The notes beneath the pieces were generated by a model that was not told the origin of the DNA, made no database searches, and saw nothing but the letters and a program-made list of their open reading frames with translations. From Magicicada septendecula (lineage: Eukaryota; Arthropoda; Insecta; Hemiptera; Cicadidae): a stretch of 64,000 nucleotides of DNA. Numbering within the stretch: position 1 is the first letter of the stretch; every line of letters begins with the position of its first letter. Made by a program: the position numbers and the translations under genes. Location of the stretch: assembly GCA_034769895.1 (NCBI GenBank), contig CM068368.1:336621076-336685075 (forward strand). Direction: 5' to 3'. Positions 12,446 to 27,047 of the stretch are shown here, one piece after another.

Positions 12446-13123
12446 CTATTCTAATTGTTGTTTCACTTGTTGTTTCAATTCCTCTTTATTCTTCTCACTC
12501 TCTTCCTTCAACAGTCTTTTTAATTCTTCGTTACTTTGTCTAATCTCCTCCTTCAACTGTTGTAAAGTTTCATTATTGCTTTCGATTTTTTTATTTAATT
12601 CTTCATTATCTTCCCTCATTTGTTTCTTCAGTTCTTCAGTATTTTGTTTTAATAAGTTTTCATTATCTACTCTCATTTGTTTAAACTCTTCTTGGTTACT
12701 ATCCATTTTCTTGTTAAGTGTTTCGATATTCTTTTCATTATTTTGATCTATTTTTTCAATATCCTCCTTCATTTGTTTCAATGTTTGATTACTGCTTTCG
12801 ATTTTTTTATTCGATTCTTCACTATTTTGTTTCAATGTTTCATTATGTTTTCTTGAGTTTTCGTTTAATGATTCTAATTTTTTATTTAATTCTTCCTCTC
12901 TTTTTTCCTCATTCCTTTTTAGGAATTCCATTATGCCATCCCATCTCATTTCTTCTGCAGTCCTATTTGGTTCTCTTTGTGTGGGTTTTTTTGGTTGGTC
13001 CCCTGGGATATCCCTTACCACTGTTTCTATTTCTTCAGTCGCTGTTACTTCCTTCGCCTCCATGTTCAATTCTATTTCTTCTCCCTCCGTACGTTTACGT
13101 GACATTGCTCTTCTCCTTGACAT
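12446..13123 (-). CDS. Coiled-coil Gag, unit 3 (225 aa)
   Basis: Lacks the three EDK codons, giving KREEELNKK, and has the KQQV insertion. A private T to M change gives RRRAMSRK at the N-terminus. Confidence 0.6.
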   Translation of the reverse strand: MSRRRAMSRKRTEGEEIELNMEAKEVTATEEIETVVRDIPGDQPKKPTQREPNRTAEEMRWDGIMEFLKRNEEKREEELNKKLESLNENSRKHNETLKQNSEESNKKIESSNQTLKQMKEDIEKIDQNNEKNIETLNKKMDSNQEEFKQMRVDNENLLKQNTEELKKQMREDNEELNKKIESNNETLQQLKEEIRQSNEELKRLLKEESEKNKEELKQQVKQQLE

Positions 13124-13494
13124 CTCTGTTGCTTAAACGTAGCCCCCACTAGAGTAGAAAATGCTATAACACTCACAATAAGAATACAAAGTTATTCTAT
13201 CTCTAGCCTCACTAGTTGGGCTCCAATTCTGTAACACTAAGAGATTACTTCCGTATCTATCTTAAGCCTCACTGTTGGGATCTCCAATTTTGTAACACTA
13301 CGGGTTATTTAGTCACACGTTGGTTGCGTCATTTCTGTAACACTACGGGAATTCTCTCCCGTATCTATTTTAAGCCTCACTGTTGGGATCGCCAATTCTG
13401 TAACGTTAAGATTTATTCGTACTATCTAAATTGTACTTGGTTTGTATTTTAAGGATGAGTATGTTGTCAGGGTAATGTTAGTTGAGCGCCAATT

Positions 13495-15543
13495 TGCAAT
13501 CAAATGTTGCAAATAAAATTTATTGATAAATTGGTAATTAATTTTGCATATAGCATAAGGGTTTCTTTTTCTTCTATATTTTTATCTTTTGTAATCTTTT
13601 ATTCAACATAATATTATGACTATTAATGCTCAGTAAGGCAGATTCAAATCAGGTGCCATACTTTCCTTGTTGGGAGTGTTACCAACTTATGCTAGTTGAT
13701 GAAAAAATTAACATTCATTAATATGGTGTATATAATATCATATACATTTTAATTATCCATTAAATAAAGAAAAGAAAACCTTTTATCTGTTGTTATTGAA
13801 CTCAAATCGTTTATCCTTTTTGAAATTTTTTTTAAGGGACAGTAATAATTGTTAACGAAGTATGACCGGTTGTTCTTTAAATATGCTCAGAATGGCAGCA
13901 GTAGCTCTTATATCTCAAGGCAGACCTATCTGTACTTTAATAATTACTAAATAAAATACAAATAGAATGGTTTTTCATTAGATCCTTTTGACTACGGTAT
14001 AAACTACAAATATCTTAGGAAAAGTACCAAAATACATGGGCTTATAATAAATTACAGAGTGGTTTTACAAGAGTCTATTAAGAAGTTTACAATGTTCAGT
14101 GTCTAGGTTATGTTGATTTATGTGTTTTCAATGTCTAATACACTTTAAATGGTTATATTACCATATATTAATAGTTTTTTACACTGAAAACAAGATTGTT
14201 CATTAATTATTTTCACAGTGAAGGTTCAAAAATAGTTTTAATCAAAAGTGTAAACAGTGTCTTTGAAAAGTGTAACTTAGGCCATTAAGGTAATTTCTTC
14301 AGTTTAGTTATTTAGCTAAAATACTTCCCTTCCTGGATAGGTCGATCTTGTTTCTTCATATGTTAATTGGTTTCCTTCTTTTGAACAATGTTGTACTTCT
14401 TTCTTCTAAATATTTAGTTTTGTAATATAATTTAACTTTAATTAGGTTCACTGATGTTAAATTCAAAATATGTTGGATTGGTCTCTCGTATTTTTATATA
14501 TCAACGTTTCTCGTTTAAATCTAATAATGGACTCCTCTTTATTCAATTTATAACATATCAGTTGCTAAGGCCTATAACTTAGCTTTCATTGGTTTAAATT
14601 GTGTCATCTGTAGTTACTATGGTTCTCTCTGAGCCTCAAAATAAACAAACTTCTAATATTTTACTTTAAATTTTCTTAAAATTGTTATACCTTTTTTATC
14701 TGATCTCTGATCTTTAATATACTATTATCTTTGAGTTTCTGATGGAACACTGATTGTTTTGATACCACTTTTGATTATCTTCCATTACATATTTCCTGAG
14801 TTACCATTTCACACTTTTAACTATTTGTACAAAATTATTATTAGTTCTTTTTTTACTCTTCACTTTACTAAAACGATTGGATACAAACAGTAATAACATA
14901 GTTCAACCTGACATTAAAACTCTTTTTTCAAATTCCTTAACTATCTAGGCCTAACATGCCTAGTTTAACAAATTTCTCTTATTATAATTTTGGTACCCTT
15001 CCATTAACATTAACATTTGTTTTATTAATATTACAACATATATTATTAATCAATATCAAACAACTAATTACTAATAATTATTAGTAAACATATGACAATT
15101 CTCATTAAACTTCTGGATACAATCCAGTTTTTATAAACATAATAAAACATGGTAAGTAGTTCCCAAAACATTGTCCTCCTTACTTAATAACTTCACTATC
15201 TCAAAACACAACGATTAAAACATTGTTTATAATTAATCACTTCCCTCATAAACATAACACAACTCTTAATAAACTTATGAATTAATTTCCACTCTCACAC
15301 ACCTAGTGGGATTAGTATTAGTATAGTAAGTATTTCTAAAACATTGTCCTCCTTACTTACTAACTTTAATAGTTTAAACATAACTATTAGAACATTATTT
15401 AACATTAATCAGTAATAATAAACCTATAATTGGTAGTCCTTGAAAGAGGCTACCTTATGTTTCCTGGTACTTTTCAAGGATTTAAAAACATATTTTACTC
15501 ATGTAATTACACAACAAGAAGATGGGCAAAATATCATGTAACA
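13495..15543 (-). repeat. LTR between units 3 and 4 (mosaic)
   Basis: Early part has GTTGGGAGTG (about 13669). The late part has ATACAAACAG (about 14881) and TTCAAGGATT (about 15473), which are shared only with the next two LTRs. Confidence 0.85.
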
Positions 15544-15626
15544 TAATACCCCTCCCCCAGAAAACGGGTTATTTTAGTAATAAACTGATTACTTAAATAA
15601 GCTGATTTATATAACAAGTGCTGCTC

Positions 15627-16121
15627 TTAATTTTCATAATATTTTTTAATTTCAGCTTGATTGTACACGCCCTTTACTTTATTAGTTTCTGGAATGGTCA
15701 ATTCATAGGTATTATTCCCTTTATCCCTGGTTATCCTATACGGTCCTGTATACAATAATAATTTTTTAGCTATTCCTTCTGCAGAACTTGGTAAATGCCT
15801 GTTTTTCAGTAACACCTTTTCTCCCACATTGTATTTTAAAATCTTATTTTTATTCTTTTCTTCCTCATGGTTTCAGGTATTGGGTTGTGATGAATTTTCT
15901 TAGGTTGGGTTATTATATAATAATTTACAAATAACTTCTTTTTCTTCTCGGGCGAATCTAAGAAAATATATTATTTTTTTCTTCATTTTCCTTATATAGG
16001 TGGTTACCAACTGATTTTTCCTTTCCTCTGAGGTTTCTTTTCTTTCTTCCTCTGCTTTATCTCCTGTTCTGGTTGATTCCTTAATTGGGGTTATCAATTC
16101 CTCCCTAACTTTAAATGGCAT
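15627..16121 (-). pseudogene. Integrase C-terminal remnant, unit 4
   Basis: As unit 3, with the seven-T run. Confidence 0.65.
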
Positions 16122-17071
16122 GGTGAATGCATATCGGCTGTGAGTGATACTATTCTGACCTATTCCTCACCCGACCATTCACCATGGTACAGTGCTCATT
16201 GGCCCCTGCCCATAATAATAATTTTTGAGTGGCGCCGTAGCTTTCTACACTCTTAAAAAATGGTAACTATTGCGTTACTTTAAACACCCTTGGAATCGTG
16301 TTGCCTTCTTAACTCTTCTCGTTCTTATAATTTGCATCCCAGCAGCTCCCCTTACTTTTATATTATTGATTTTCAGTTTTGGTAAAATCCTTGGTATATT
16401 TCTTCTCTTCTATTTAATTTCATTTCTTAGTTAATTGATTCATTTGCCACAGTGTTATTCATCTCCTTTTTCAATACCCCTTTTTAGCAATTAAAACTAT
16501 GGTTATTGTTATTCTATTTATTTCCAGACATCGATTCTTCTTCTGCAAGTTCAGGCTTTCATTTATTTGTTTTAAGTACTTATTCTCTTCATTCAGTATG
16601 ATCCCCTTATTATCGTTCTTAACCATCATATTCTCTTCCAAAACCTGTATTGGTGGGTTATTTGTTTATGTTTTCTTAAATCTTCACTTGTCATTACAAT
16701 TATCATTATCTTTCCTTCTCATTTCTCAAATAGTTGCCTTGTCGGTAATCATACAATCAGTCCCTTTTCTCTATAGTTTGTTTGGAATTAGTTTAACCAT
16801 GATCCATAATTTCATCTGTACTGGTCGTTCGGATCACTCTGGTGTGCAGAACTATTTCCGTCCTTGTGATATAGATCTCACTATTGCTACCTTATACAGC
16901 AATTCTTCTAATACTACATGTTCATTACTATTTAGGCCTACCTCAATCACTTTATCATTTTGCTTATTAAATAAATATGTTAATGGTATATCAATTGTTT
17001 ATGCTATCACTGATATTTTACTTCTGGTGTATTCGACTTAACTATGGATTTACTTAATGTTTTACTTACTG

Positions 17072-17311
17072 TTATATTTGATTCCCTTTGAAAGTTTCTA
17101 TTAAGCTCCTTCTGTTATTTTTAAAATTACTTACTCTTCTGTATTCCGTACTTAGGATGTTAAGTACATTAACTAGTCCATTGTTCATTATCTCCCACTC
17201 TTCCCGTGTTTTTATTAATTTCCTTTGATGCATTTGTCTCATTTTCTTTGTCTTCATTTCCATGTGCTTAATATTCTCTTTGTTTCTGTTAGGTTTCTTT
17301 TCAGATAACAA
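17072..17311 (-). pseudogene. Gag downstream remnant, unit 4
   Basis: 79-codon remnant as in units 2 and 3. Confidence 0.5.
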
Positions 17312-17433
17312 TACACTTTTGTCTTTTTTATTTTCTATTTCATTACTACCTTCTATTTTCTGATCTACTGGTTCCTGTCATTGTTTAATCCTTCCATTAA
17401 CAGTCTACGATCATTTATTATTTCTTCTCTATA

Positions 17434-18111
17434 CTATTCTAATTGTTGTTTCACTTGTTGTTTCAATTCCTCTTTATTCTTCTCACTCTCTTCCTTCAAC
17501 AGTCTTTTTAATTCTTCGTTACTTTGTCTAATCTCCTCCTTCAACTGTTGTAAAGTTTCATTATTGCTTTCGATTTTTTTATTTAATTCTTCATTATCTT
17601 CCCTCATTTGTTTCTTCAGTTCTTCAGTATTTTGTTTTAATAAGTTTTCATTATCTACTCTCATTTGTTTAAACTCTTCTTGGTTACTATCCATTTTCTT
17701 GTTAAGTGTTTCGATATTCTTTTCATTATTTTGATCTATTTTTTCAATATCCTCCTTCATTTGTTTCAATGTTTGATTACTGCTTTCGATTTTTTTATTC
17801 GATTCTTCACTATTTTGTTTCAATGTTTCATTATGTTTTCTTGAGTTTTCGTTTAATGATTCTAATTTTTTATTTAATTCTTCCTCTCTTTTTTCCTCAT
17901 TCCTTTTTAGGAATTCCATTATGCCATCCCATCTCATTTCTTCTGCAGTCCTATTTGGTTCTCTTTGTGTGGGTTTTTTTGGTTGGTCCCCTGGGATATC
18001 CCTTACCACTGTTTCTATTTCTTCAGTCGCTGTTACTTCCTTCGCCTCCATGTTCAATTCTATTTCTTCTCCCTCCGTACGTTTACGTGACGTTGCTCTT
18101 CTCCTTGACAT
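17434..18111 (-). CDS. Coiled-coil Gag, unit 4 (225 aa)
   Basis: Identical in protein sequence to units 5 and 6, the consensus form of the array interior. Confidence 0.6.
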   Translation of the reverse strand: MSRRRATSRKRTEGEEIELNMEAKEVTATEEIETVVRDIPGDQPKKPTQREPNRTAEEMRWDGIMEFLKRNEEKREEELNKKLESLNENSRKHNETLKQNSEESNKKIESSNQTLKQMKEDIEKIDQNNEKNIETLNKKMDSNQEEFKQMRVDNENLLKQNTEELKKQMREDNEELNKKIESNNETLQQLKEEIRQSNEELKRLLKEESEKNKEELKQQVKQQLE

Positions 18112-18482
18112 CTCTGTTGCTTAAACGTAGCCCCCACTAGAGTAGAAAATGCTATAACACTCACAATAAGAATACAAAGTTATTCTATCTCTAGCCTCAC
18201 TAGTTGGGCTCCAATTCTGTAACACTAAGAGATTACTTCCGTATCTATCTTAAGCCTCACTGTTGGGATCTCCAATTTTGTAACACTACGGGTTATTTAG
18301 TCACACGTTGGTTGCGTCAATTCTGTAACACTACGGGAATTCTCTCCCGTATCTATTTTAAGCCTCACTGTTGGGATCGCCAATTCTGTAACGTTAAGAT
18401 TTATTCGTACTATCTAAATTGTACTTGGTTTGTATTTTAAGGATGAGTATGTTGTCAGGGTAATGTTAGTTGAGCGCCAATT

Positions 18483-20531
18483 TGCAATCAAATGTTGCAA
18501 ATAAAATTTATTGATAAATTGGTAATTAATTTTGCATATAGCATAAGGGTTTCTTTTTCTTCTATATTTTTATCTTTTGTAATCTTTTATTCAACATAAT
18601 ATTATGACTATTAATGCTCAGTAAGGCAGATTCAAATCAGGTGCCATACTTTCCTTGTTGGTAGTGTTACCAACTTATGCTAGTTGATGAAAAAATTAAC
18701 ATTCATTAATATGGTGTATATAATATCATATACATTTTAATTATCCATTAAATAAAGAAAAGAAAACCTTTTATCTGTTGTTATTGAACTCAAATCGTTT
18801 ATCCTTTTTGAAATTTTTTTTAAGGGACAGTAATAATTGTTAACGAAGTATGACCGGTTGTTCTTTAAATATGCTCAGAATGGCAGCAGTAGCTCTTATA
18901 TCTCAAGGCAGACCTATCTGTACTTTAATAATTACTAAATAAAATACAAATAGAATGGTTTTACATTAGATCCTTTTGACTACGGTATAAACTACAAATA
19001 TCTTAGGAAAAGTACCAAAATACATGGGCTTATAATAAATTACAGAGTGGTTTTACAAGAGTCTATTAAGAAGTTTACAATGTTCAGTGTCTAGGTTATG
19101 TTGATTTATGTGTTTTCAATGTCTAATACACTTTAAATGGTTATATTACCATATATTAATAGTTTTTTACACTGAAAACAAGATTGTTCATTAATTATTT
19201 TCACAGTGAAGGTTCAAAAATAGTTTTAATCAAAAGTGTAAACAGTGTCTTTGAAAAGTGTAACTTAGGCCATTAAGGTAATTTCTTCAGTTTAGTTATT
19301 TAGCTAAAATACTTCCCTTCCTGGATAGGTCGATCTTGTTTCTTCATATGTTAATTGGTTTCCTTCTTTTGAACAATGTTGTACTTCTTTCTTCTAAATA
19401 TTTAGTTTTGTAATATAATTTAACTTTAATTAGGTTCACTGATGTTAAATTCAAAATATGTTGGATTGGTCTCTCGTATTTTTATATATCAACGTTTCTC
19501 GTTTAAATCTAATAATGGACTCCTCTTTATTCAATTTATAACATATCAGTTGCTAAGGCCTATAACTTAGCTTTCATTGGTTTAAATTGTGTCATCTGTA
19601 GTTACTATGGTTCTCTCTGAGCCTCAAAATAAACAAACTTCTAATATTTTACTTTAAATTTTCTTAAAATTGTTATACCTTTTTTATCTGATCTCTGATC
19701 TTTAATATACTATTATCTTTGAGTTTCTGATGGAACACTGATTGTTTTGATACCACTTTTAATTATCTTCCATTACATATTTCCTGAGTTACCATTTCAC
19801 ACTTTTAACTATTTGTACAAAATTATTATTAGTTCTTTTTTTACTCTTCACTTTACTAAAACGATTGGATACAAACAGTAATAACATAGTTCAACCTGAC
19901 ATTAAAACTCTTTTTTCAAATTCCTTAACTATCTAGGCCTAACATGCCTAGTTTAACAAATTTCTCTTATTATAATTTTGGTACCCTTCCATTAACATTA
20001 ACATTTGTTTTATTAATATTACAACATATATTATTAATCAATATCAAACAACTAATTACTAATAATTATTAGTAAACATATGACAATTCTCATTAAACTT
20101 CTGGATACAATCCAGTTTTTATAAACATAATAAAACATGGTAAGTAGTTCCCAAAACATTGTCCTCCTTACTTAATAACTTCACTATCTCAAAACACAAC
20201 GATTAAAACATTGTTTATAATTAATCACTTCCCTCATAAACATAACACAACTCTTAATAAACTTATGAATTAATTTCCACTCTCACACACCTAGTGGGAT
20301 TAGTATTAGTATAGTAAGTATTTCTAAAACATTGTCCTCCTTACTTACTAACTTTAATAGTTTAAACATAACTATTAGAACATTATTTAACATTAATCAG
20401 TAATAATAAACCTATAATTGGTAGTCCTTGAAAGAGGCTACCTTATGTTTCCTGGTACTTTTCAAGGATTTAAAAACATATTTTACTCATGTAATTACAC
20501 AACAAGAAGATGGGCAAAATATCATGTAACA
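18483..20531 (-). repeat. LTR between units 4 and 5
   Basis: Carries both interior variants: GTTGGTAGTG (about 18657) and ATACAAACAG (about 19869). Confidence 0.85.
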
Positions 20532-20614
20532 TAATACCCCTCCCCCAGAAAACGGGTTATTTTAGTAATAAACTGATTACTTAAATAAGCTGATTTATAT
20601 AACAAGTGCTGCTC

Positions 20615-21109
20615 TTAATTTTCATAATATTTTTTAATTTCAGCTTGATTGTACACGCCCTTTACTTTATTAGTTTCTGGAATGGTCAATTCATAGGTAT
20701 TATTCCCTTTATCCCTGGTTATCCTATACGGTCCTGTATACAATAATAATTTTTTAGCTATTCCTTCTGCAGAACTTGGTAAATGCCTGTTTTTCAGTAA
20801 CACCTTTTCTCCCACATTGTATTTTAAAATCTTATTTTTATTCTTTTCTTCCTCATGGTTTCAGGTATTGGGTTGTGATGAATTTTCTTAGGTTGGGTTA
20901 TTATATAATAATTTACAAATAACTTCTTTTTCTTCTCGGGCGAATCTAAGAAAATATATTATTTTTTTCTTCATTTTCCTTATATAGGTGGTTACCAACT
21001 GATTTTTCCTTTCCTCTGAGGTTTCTTTTCTTTCTTCCTCTGCTTTATCTCCTGTTCTGGTTGATTCCTTAATTGGGGTTATCAATTCCTCCCTAACTTT
21101 AAATGGCAT
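20615..21109 (-). pseudogene. Integrase C-terminal remnant, unit 5
   Basis: As unit 4. Confidence 0.65.
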
Positions 21110-22059
21110 GGTGAATGCATATCGGCTGTGAGTGATACTATTCTGACCTATTCCTCACCCGACCATTCACCATGGTACAGTGCTCATTGGCCCCTGCCCA
21201 TAATAATAATTTTTGAGTGGCGCCGTAGCTTTCTACACTCTTAAAAAATGGTAACTATTGCGTTACTTTAAACACCCTTGGAATCGTGTTGCCTTCTTAA
21301 CTCTTCTCGTTCTTATAATTTGCATCCCAGCAGCTCCCCTTACTTTTATATTATTGATTTTCAGTTTTGGTAAAATCCTTGGTATATTTCTTCTCTTCTA
21401 TTTAATTTCATTTCTTAGTTAATTGATTCATTTGCCACAGTGTTATTCATCTCCTTTTTCAATACCCCTTTTTAGCAATTAAAACTATGGTTATTGTTAT
21501 TCTATTTATTTCCAGACATCGATTCTTCTTCTGCAAGTTCAGGCTTTCATTTATTTGTTTTAAGTACTTATTCTCTTCATTCAGTATGATCCCCTTATTA
21601 TCGTTCTTAACCATCATATTCTCTTCCAAAACCTGTATTGGTGGGTTATTTGTTTATGTTTTCTTAAATCTTCACTTGTCATTACAATTATCATTATCTT
21701 TCCTTCTCATTTCTCAAATAGTTGCCTTGTCGGTAATCATACAATCAGTCCCTTTTCTCTATAGTTTGTTTGGAATTAGTTTAACCATGATCCATAATTT
21801 CATCTGTACTGGTCGTTCGGATCACTCTGGTGTGCAGAACTATTTCCGTCCTTGTGATATAGATCTCACTATTGCTACCTTATACAGCAATTCTTCTAAT
21901 ACTACATGTTCATTACTATTTAGGCCTACCTCAATCACTTTATCATTTTGCTTATTAAATAAATATGTTAATGGTATATCAATTGTTTATGCTATCACTG
22001 ATATTTTACTTCTGGTGTATTCGACTTAACTATGGATTTACTTAATGTTTTACTTACTG

Positions 22060-22299
22060 TTATATTTGATTCCCTTTGAAAGTTTCTATTAAGCTCCTTC
22101 TGTTATTTTTAAAATTACTTACTCTTCTGTATTCCGTACTTAGGATGTTAAGTACATTAACTAGTCCATTGTTCATTATCTCCCACTCTTCCCGTGTTTT
22201 TATTAATTTCCTTTGATGCATTTGTCTCATTTTCTTTGTCTTCATTTCCATGTGCTTAATATTCTCTTTGTTTCTGTTAGGTTTCTTTTCAGATAACAA
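22060..22299 (-). pseudogene. Gag downstream remnant, unit 5
   Basis: As unit 4. Confidence 0.5.
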
Positions 22300-22421
22300 T
22301 ACACTTTTGTCTTTTTTATTTTCTATTTCATTACTACCTTCTATTTTCTGATCTACTGGTTCCTGTCATTGTTTAATCCTTCCATTAACAGTCTACGATC
22401 ATTTATTATTTCTTCTCTATA

Positions 22422-23099
22422 CTATTCTAATTGTTGTTTCACTTGTTGTTTCAATTCCTCTTTATTCTTCTCACTCTCTTCCTTCAACAGTCTTTTTAAT
22501 TCTTCGTTACTTTGTCTAATCTCCTCCTTCAACTGTTGTAAAGTTTCATTATTGCTTTCGATTTTTTTATTTAATTCTTCATTATCTTCCCTCATTTGTT
22601 TCTTCAGTTCTTCAGTATTTTGTTTTAATAAGTTTTCATTATCTACTCTCATTTGTTTAAACTCTTCTTGGTTACTATCCATTTTCTTGTTAAGTGTTTC
22701 GATATTCTTTTCATTATTTTGATCTATTTTTTCAATATCCTCCTTCATTTGTTTCAATGTTTGATTACTGCTTTCGATTTTTTTATTCGATTCTTCACTA
22801 TTTTGTTTCAATGTTTCATTATGTTTTCTTGAGTTTTCGTTTAATGATTCTAATTTTTTATTTAATTCTTCCTCTCTTTTTTCCTCATTCCTTTTTAGGA
22901 ATTCCATTATGCCATCCCATCTCATTTCTTCTGCAGTCCTATTTGGTTCTCTTTGTGTGGGTTTTTTTGGTTGGTCCCCTGGGATATCCCTTACCACTGT
23001 TTCTATTTCTTCAGTCGCTGTTACTTCCTTCGCCTCCATGTTCAATTCTATTTCTTCTCCCTCCGTACGTTTACGTGACGTTGCTCTTCTCCTTGACAT
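22422..23099 (-). CDS. Coiled-coil Gag, unit 5 (225 aa)
   Basis: Identical in protein sequence to unit 4. Confidence 0.6.
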   Translation of the reverse strand: MSRRRATSRKRTEGEEIELNMEAKEVTATEEIETVVRDIPGDQPKKPTQREPNRTAEEMRWDGIMEFLKRNEEKREEELNKKLESLNENSRKHNETLKQNSEESNKKIESSNQTLKQMKEDIEKIDQNNEKNIETLNKKMDSNQEEFKQMRVDNENLLKQNTEELKKQMREDNEELNKKIESNNETLQQLKEEIRQSNEELKRLLKEESEKNKEELKQQVKQQLE

Positions 23100-23470
23100 C
23101 TCTGTTGCTTAAACGTAGCCCCCACTAGAGTAGAAAATGCTATAACACTCACAATAAGAATACAAAGTTATTCTATCTCTAGCCTCACTAGTTGGGCTCC
23201 AATTCTGTAACACTAAGAGATTACTTCCGTATCTATCTTAAGCCTCACTGTTGGGATCTCCAATTTTGTAACACTACGGGTTATTTAGTCACACGTTGGT
23301 TGCGTCAATTCTGTAACACTACGGGAATTCTCTCCCGTATCTATTTTAAGCCTCACTGTTGGGATCGCCAATTCTGTAACGTTAAGATTTATTCGTACTA
23401 TCTAAATTGTACTTGGTTTGTATTTTAAGGATGAGTATGTTGTCAGGGTAATGTTAGTTGAGCGCCAATT

Positions 23471-25519
23471 TGCAATCAAATGTTGCAAATAAAATTTATT
23501 GATAAATTGGTAATTAATTTTGCATATAGCATAAGGGTTTCTTTTTCTTCTATATTTTTATCTTTTGTAATCTTTTATTCAACATAATATTATGACTATT
23601 AATGCTCAGTAAGGCAGATTCAAATCAGGTGCCATACTTTCCTTGTTGGTAGTGTTACCAACTTATGCTAGTTGATGAAAAAATTAACATTCATTAATAT
23701 GGTGTATATAATATCATATACATTTTAATTATCCATTAAATAAAGAAAAGAAAACCTTTTATCTGTTGTTATTGAACTCAAATCGTTTATCCTTTTTGAA
23801 ATTTTTTTTAAGGGACAGTAATAATTGTTAACGAAGTATGACCGGTTGTTCTTTAAATATGCTCAGAATGGCAGCAGTAGCTCTTATATCTCAAGGCAGA
23901 CCTATCTGTACTTTAATAATTACTAAATAAAATACAAATAGAATGGTTTTACATTAGATCCTTTTGACTACGGTATAAACTACAAATATCTTAGGAAAAG
24001 TACCAAAATACATGGGCTTATAATAAATTACAGAGTGGTTTTACAAGAGTCTATTAAGAAGTTTACAATGTTCAGTGTCTAGGTTATGTTGATTTATGTG
24101 TTTTCAATGTCTAATACACTTTAAATGGTTATATTACCATATATTAATAGTTTTTTACACTGAAAACAAGATTGTTCATTAATTATTTTCACAGTGAAGG
24201 TTCAAAAATAGTTTTAATCAAAAGTGTAAACAGTGTCTTTGAAAAGTGTAACTTAGGCCATTAAGGTAATTTCTTCAGTTTAGTTATTTAGCTAAAATAC
24301 TTCCCTTCCTGGATAGGTCGATCTTGTTTCTTCATATGTTAATTGGTTTCCTTCTTTTGAACAATGTTGTACTTCTTTCTTCTAAATATTTAGTTTTGTA
24401 ATATAATTTAACTTTAATTAGGTTCACTGATGTTAAATTCAAAATATGTTGGATTGGTCTCTCGTATTTTTATATATCAACGTTTCTCGTTTAAATCTAA
24501 TAATGGACTCCTCTTTATTCAATTTATAACATATCAGTTGCTAAGGCCTATAACTTAGCTTTCATTGGTTTAAATTGTGTCATCTGTAGTTACTATGGTT
24601 CTCTCTGAGCCTCAAAATAAACAAACTTCTAATATTTTACTTTAAATTTTCTTAAAATTGTTATACCTTTTTTATCTGATCTCTGATCTTTAATATACTA
24701 TTATCTTTGAGTTTCTGATGGAACACTGATTGTTTTGATACCACTTTTGATTATCTTCCATTACATATTTCCTGAGTTACCATTTCACACTTTTAACTAT
24801 TTGTACAAAATTATTATTAGTTCTTTTTTTACTCTTCACTTTACTAAAACGATTGGATACAAACAGTAATAACATAGTTCAACCTGACATTAAAACTCTT
24901 TTTTCAAATTCCTTAACTATCTAGGCCTAACATGCCTAGTTTAACAAATTTCTCTTATTATAATTTTGGTACCCTTCCATTAACATTAACATTTGTTTTA
25001 TTAATATTACAACATATATTATTAATCAATATCAAACAACTAATTACTAATAATTATTAGTAAACATATGACAATTCTCATTAAACTTCTGGATACAATC
25101 CAGTTTTTATAAACATAATAAAACATGGTAAGTAGTTCCCAAAACATTGTCCTCCTTACTTAATAACTTCACTATCTCAAAACACAACGATTAAAACATT
25201 GTTTATAATTAATCACTTCCCTCATAAACATAACACAACTCTTAATAAACTTATGAATTAATTTCCACTCTCACACACCTAGTGGGATTAGTATTAGTAT
25301 AGTAAGTATTTCTAAAACATTGTCCTCCTTACTTACTAACTTTAATAGTTTAAACATAACTATTAGAACATTATTTAACATTAATCAGTAATAATAAACC
25401 TATAATTGGTAGTCCTTGAAAGAGGCTACCTTATGTTTCCTGGTACTTTTCAAGGATTTAAAAACATATTTTACTCATGTAATTACACAACAAGAAGATG
25501 GGCAAAATATCATGTAACA
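23471..25519 (-). repeat. LTR between units 5 and 6
   Basis: Same variant pair as the LTR at 18483-20531. Confidence 0.85.
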
Positions 25520-25602
25520 TAATACCCCTCCCCCAGAAAACGGGTTATTTTAGTAATAAACTGATTACTTAAATAAGCTGATTTATATAACAAGTGCTGC
25601 TC

Positions 25603-26097
25603 TTAATTTTCATAATATTTTTTAATTTCAGCTTGATTGTACACGCCCTTTACTTTATTAGTTTCTGGAATGGTCAATTCATAGGTATTATTCCCTTTAT
25701 CCCTGGTTATCCTATACGGTCCTGTATACAATAATAATTTTTTAGCTATTCCTTCTGCAGAACTTGGTAAATGCCTGTTTTTCAGTAACACCTTTTCTCC
25801 CACATTGTATTTTAAAATCTTATTTTTATTCTTTTCTTCCTCATGGTTTCAGGTATTGGGTTGTGATGAATTTTCTTAGGTTGGGTTATTATATAATAAT
25901 TTACAAATAACTTCTTTTTCTTCTCGGGCGAATCTAAGAAAATATATTATTTTTTTCTTCATTTTCCTTATATAGGTGGTTACCAACTGATTTTTCCTTT
26001 CCTCTGAGGTTTCTTTTCTTTCTTCCTCTGCTTTATCTCCTGTTCTGGTTGATTCCTTAATTGGGGTTATCAATTCCTCCCTAACTTTAAATGGCAT
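25603..26097 (-). pseudogene. Integrase C-terminal remnant, unit 6
   Basis: As unit 4. Confidence 0.65.
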
Positions 26098-27047
26098 GGT
26101 GAATGCATATCGGCTGTGAGTGATACTATTCTGACCTATTCCTCACCCGACCATTCACCATGGTACAGTGCTCATTGGCCCCTGCCCATAATAATAATTT
26201 TTGAGTGGCGCCGTAGCTTTCTACACTCTTAAAAAATGGTAACTATTGCGTTACTTTAAACACCCTTGGAATCGTGTTGCCTTCTTAACTCTTCTCGTTC
26301 TTATAATTTGCATCCCAGCAGCTCCCCTTACTTTTATATTATTGATTTTCAGTTTTGGTAAAATCCTTGGTATATTTCTTCTCTTCTATTTAATTTCATT
26401 TCTTAGTTAATTGATTCATTTGCCACAGTGTTATTCATCTCCTTTTTCAATACCCCTTTTTAGCAATTAAAACTATGGTTATTGTTATTCTATTTATTTC
26501 CAGACATCGATTCTTCTTCTGCAAGTTCAGGCTTTCATTTATTTGTTTTAAGTACTTATTCTCTTCATTCAGTATGATCCCCTTATTATCGTTCTTAACC
26601 ATCATATTCTCTTCCAAAACCTGTATTGGTGGGTTATTTGTTTATGTTTTCTTAAATCTTCACTTGTCATTACAATTATCATTATCTTTCCTTCTCATTT
26701 CTCAAATAGTTGCCTTGTCGGTAATCATACAATCAGTCCCTTTTCTCTATAGTTTGTTTGGAATTAGTTTAACCATGATCCATAATTTCATCTGTACTGG
26801 TCGTTCGGATCACTCTGGTGTGCAGAACTATTTCCGTCCTTGTGATATAGATCTCACTATTGCTACCTTATACAGCAATTCTTCTAATACTACATGTTCA
26901 TTACTATTTAGGCCTACCTCAATCACTTTATCATTTTGCTTATTAAATAAATATGTTAATGGTATATCAATTGTTTATGCTATCACTGATATTTTACTTC
27001 TGGTGTATTCGACTTAACTATGGATTTACTTAATGTTTTACTTACTG